From NCBI GenBank assembly GCA_016191165.1, contig JACPPF010000089.1, positions 62,001 to 126,000 on the forward strand: 64,000 bases of DNA, written 5' to 3'. Origin of the DNA: Planctomycetota bacterium (lineage in GTDB: Bacteria > Planctomycetota > Planctomycetia > Gemmatales > Gemmataceae). Positions 63,879 through 64,000 of the stretch are shown here, piece by piece. The first letter of the stretch is position 1; each line of letters begins with the position of its first letter. The notes beneath the pieces are model-generated. The model saw only the letters and a list, made by a program, of their open reading frames with translations. It was not told the origin of the DNA and made no database searches. Position numbers and translations under genes: made by a program.

Positions 63879-64000
63879 ATGAGCAAGCAAACGGAACGAA
63901 TCTATGCTGACGAAGAAATCGCCGCCAAACTAGGCGAACTCAATCTCACCGCCTGGTATCTCGAAGACGGCTGGCTACGCCGCAAGTTCAACACCGACGG
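63879..64000 (+). CDS. Pterin-4a-carbinolamine dehydratase, 3' partial
   Basis: The frame starts MSKQTERIYADEEIAAKLGE with GGAG 8 bases before the ATG at 63879 and runs off the end after 40 codons. LGELNLTAWYLEDGWLRRKF matches the N-terminal part of pterin-4a-carbinolamine dehydratase (L..W..EDG.L.R.F). The enzyme dehydrates 4a-hydroxytetrahydrobiopterin, recycling the cofactor, and in bacteria also occurs in molybdopterin-related settings. Only 40 residues are visible, so the assignment rests on this short match. Confidence 0.65.
   Translation, partial: MSKQTERIYADEEIAAKLGELNLTAWYLEDGWLRRKFNTD

Overview
The window looks like a GC-rich planctomycete chromosome, most probably Gemmataceae or Isosphaeraceae-like. 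The evidence is lineage-typical gene content: a planctomycete cytochrome c/DUF1549/DUF1553 protein and two DUF1501 proteins, Hanks-type kinases (one fused to a pseudokinase and a PilZ domain), a methenyl-tetrahydromethanopterin cyclohydrolase with ATP-grasp partners, secreted PQQ and Kelch propellers, and many small secreted proteins without recognisable families. Placement is by family recognition only; there is no rRNA or tRNA in the window.

Layout. 0-6 kb: partial FGE/sialidase fusion, DUF4058, Kelch propeller, Lys/Gly-rich secreted protein. 6-13 kb: TPR protein, sigma54-type activator with a degenerate receiver, GntP permease, two paralogous membrane proteins. 13-22 kb: kinase-pseudokinase-PilZ protein, two small secreted proteins, polysaccharide export lipoprotein, glycosyltransferase, Tat-exported protein. 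22-26 kb: orphan HigA-like regulator and a three-gene HK97-type phage module (terminase, portal, protease) with no capsid gene. 26-30 kb: AtuA-type/enoyl-CoA hydratase operon, Fe-dependent alcohol dehydrogenase, molybdopterin adenylyltransferase. 30-46 kb: lipoprotein, short-chain dehydrogenases, trypsin-like protease, a three-gene ABC transporter operon, DUF1501, PQQ propeller, NadD-like nucleotidyltransferase, HTH-EIIA fusion. 46-55 kb: ileS, zinc-finger membrane protein, tetrahydromethanopterin cluster (ATP-grasp, mch, ATP-grasp), a toxin-antitoxin pair whose toxin is broken by one stop codon. 55-64 kb: PSD1/DUF1553 protein and DUF1501 separated by a HigBA-type module, a conserved small-gene pair behind a near-consensus promoter, a Ser/Thr kinase and the start of a pterin carbinolamine dehydratase gene.

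The most unusual signal is not a single gene. The window carries more than thirty dispersed palindromic elements in about ten sequence families, with arms of 8-34 bp that are often perfect, some of them nested one inside another. Most lie between genes, but at least seven lie in frame inside genes. Three are in the essential ileS; others are in the phage terminase, the DUF1553 protein, an ABC ATPase N-terminus and the linker of the FGE/sialidase protein, and further copies supply new C-terminal tails. In each case the protein appears to carry an extra Pro/Ala/Gly/Ser-rich loop that family relatives are not expected to have. This resembles the protein-coding palindromic elements known from Rickettsia, but with unrelated sequences.
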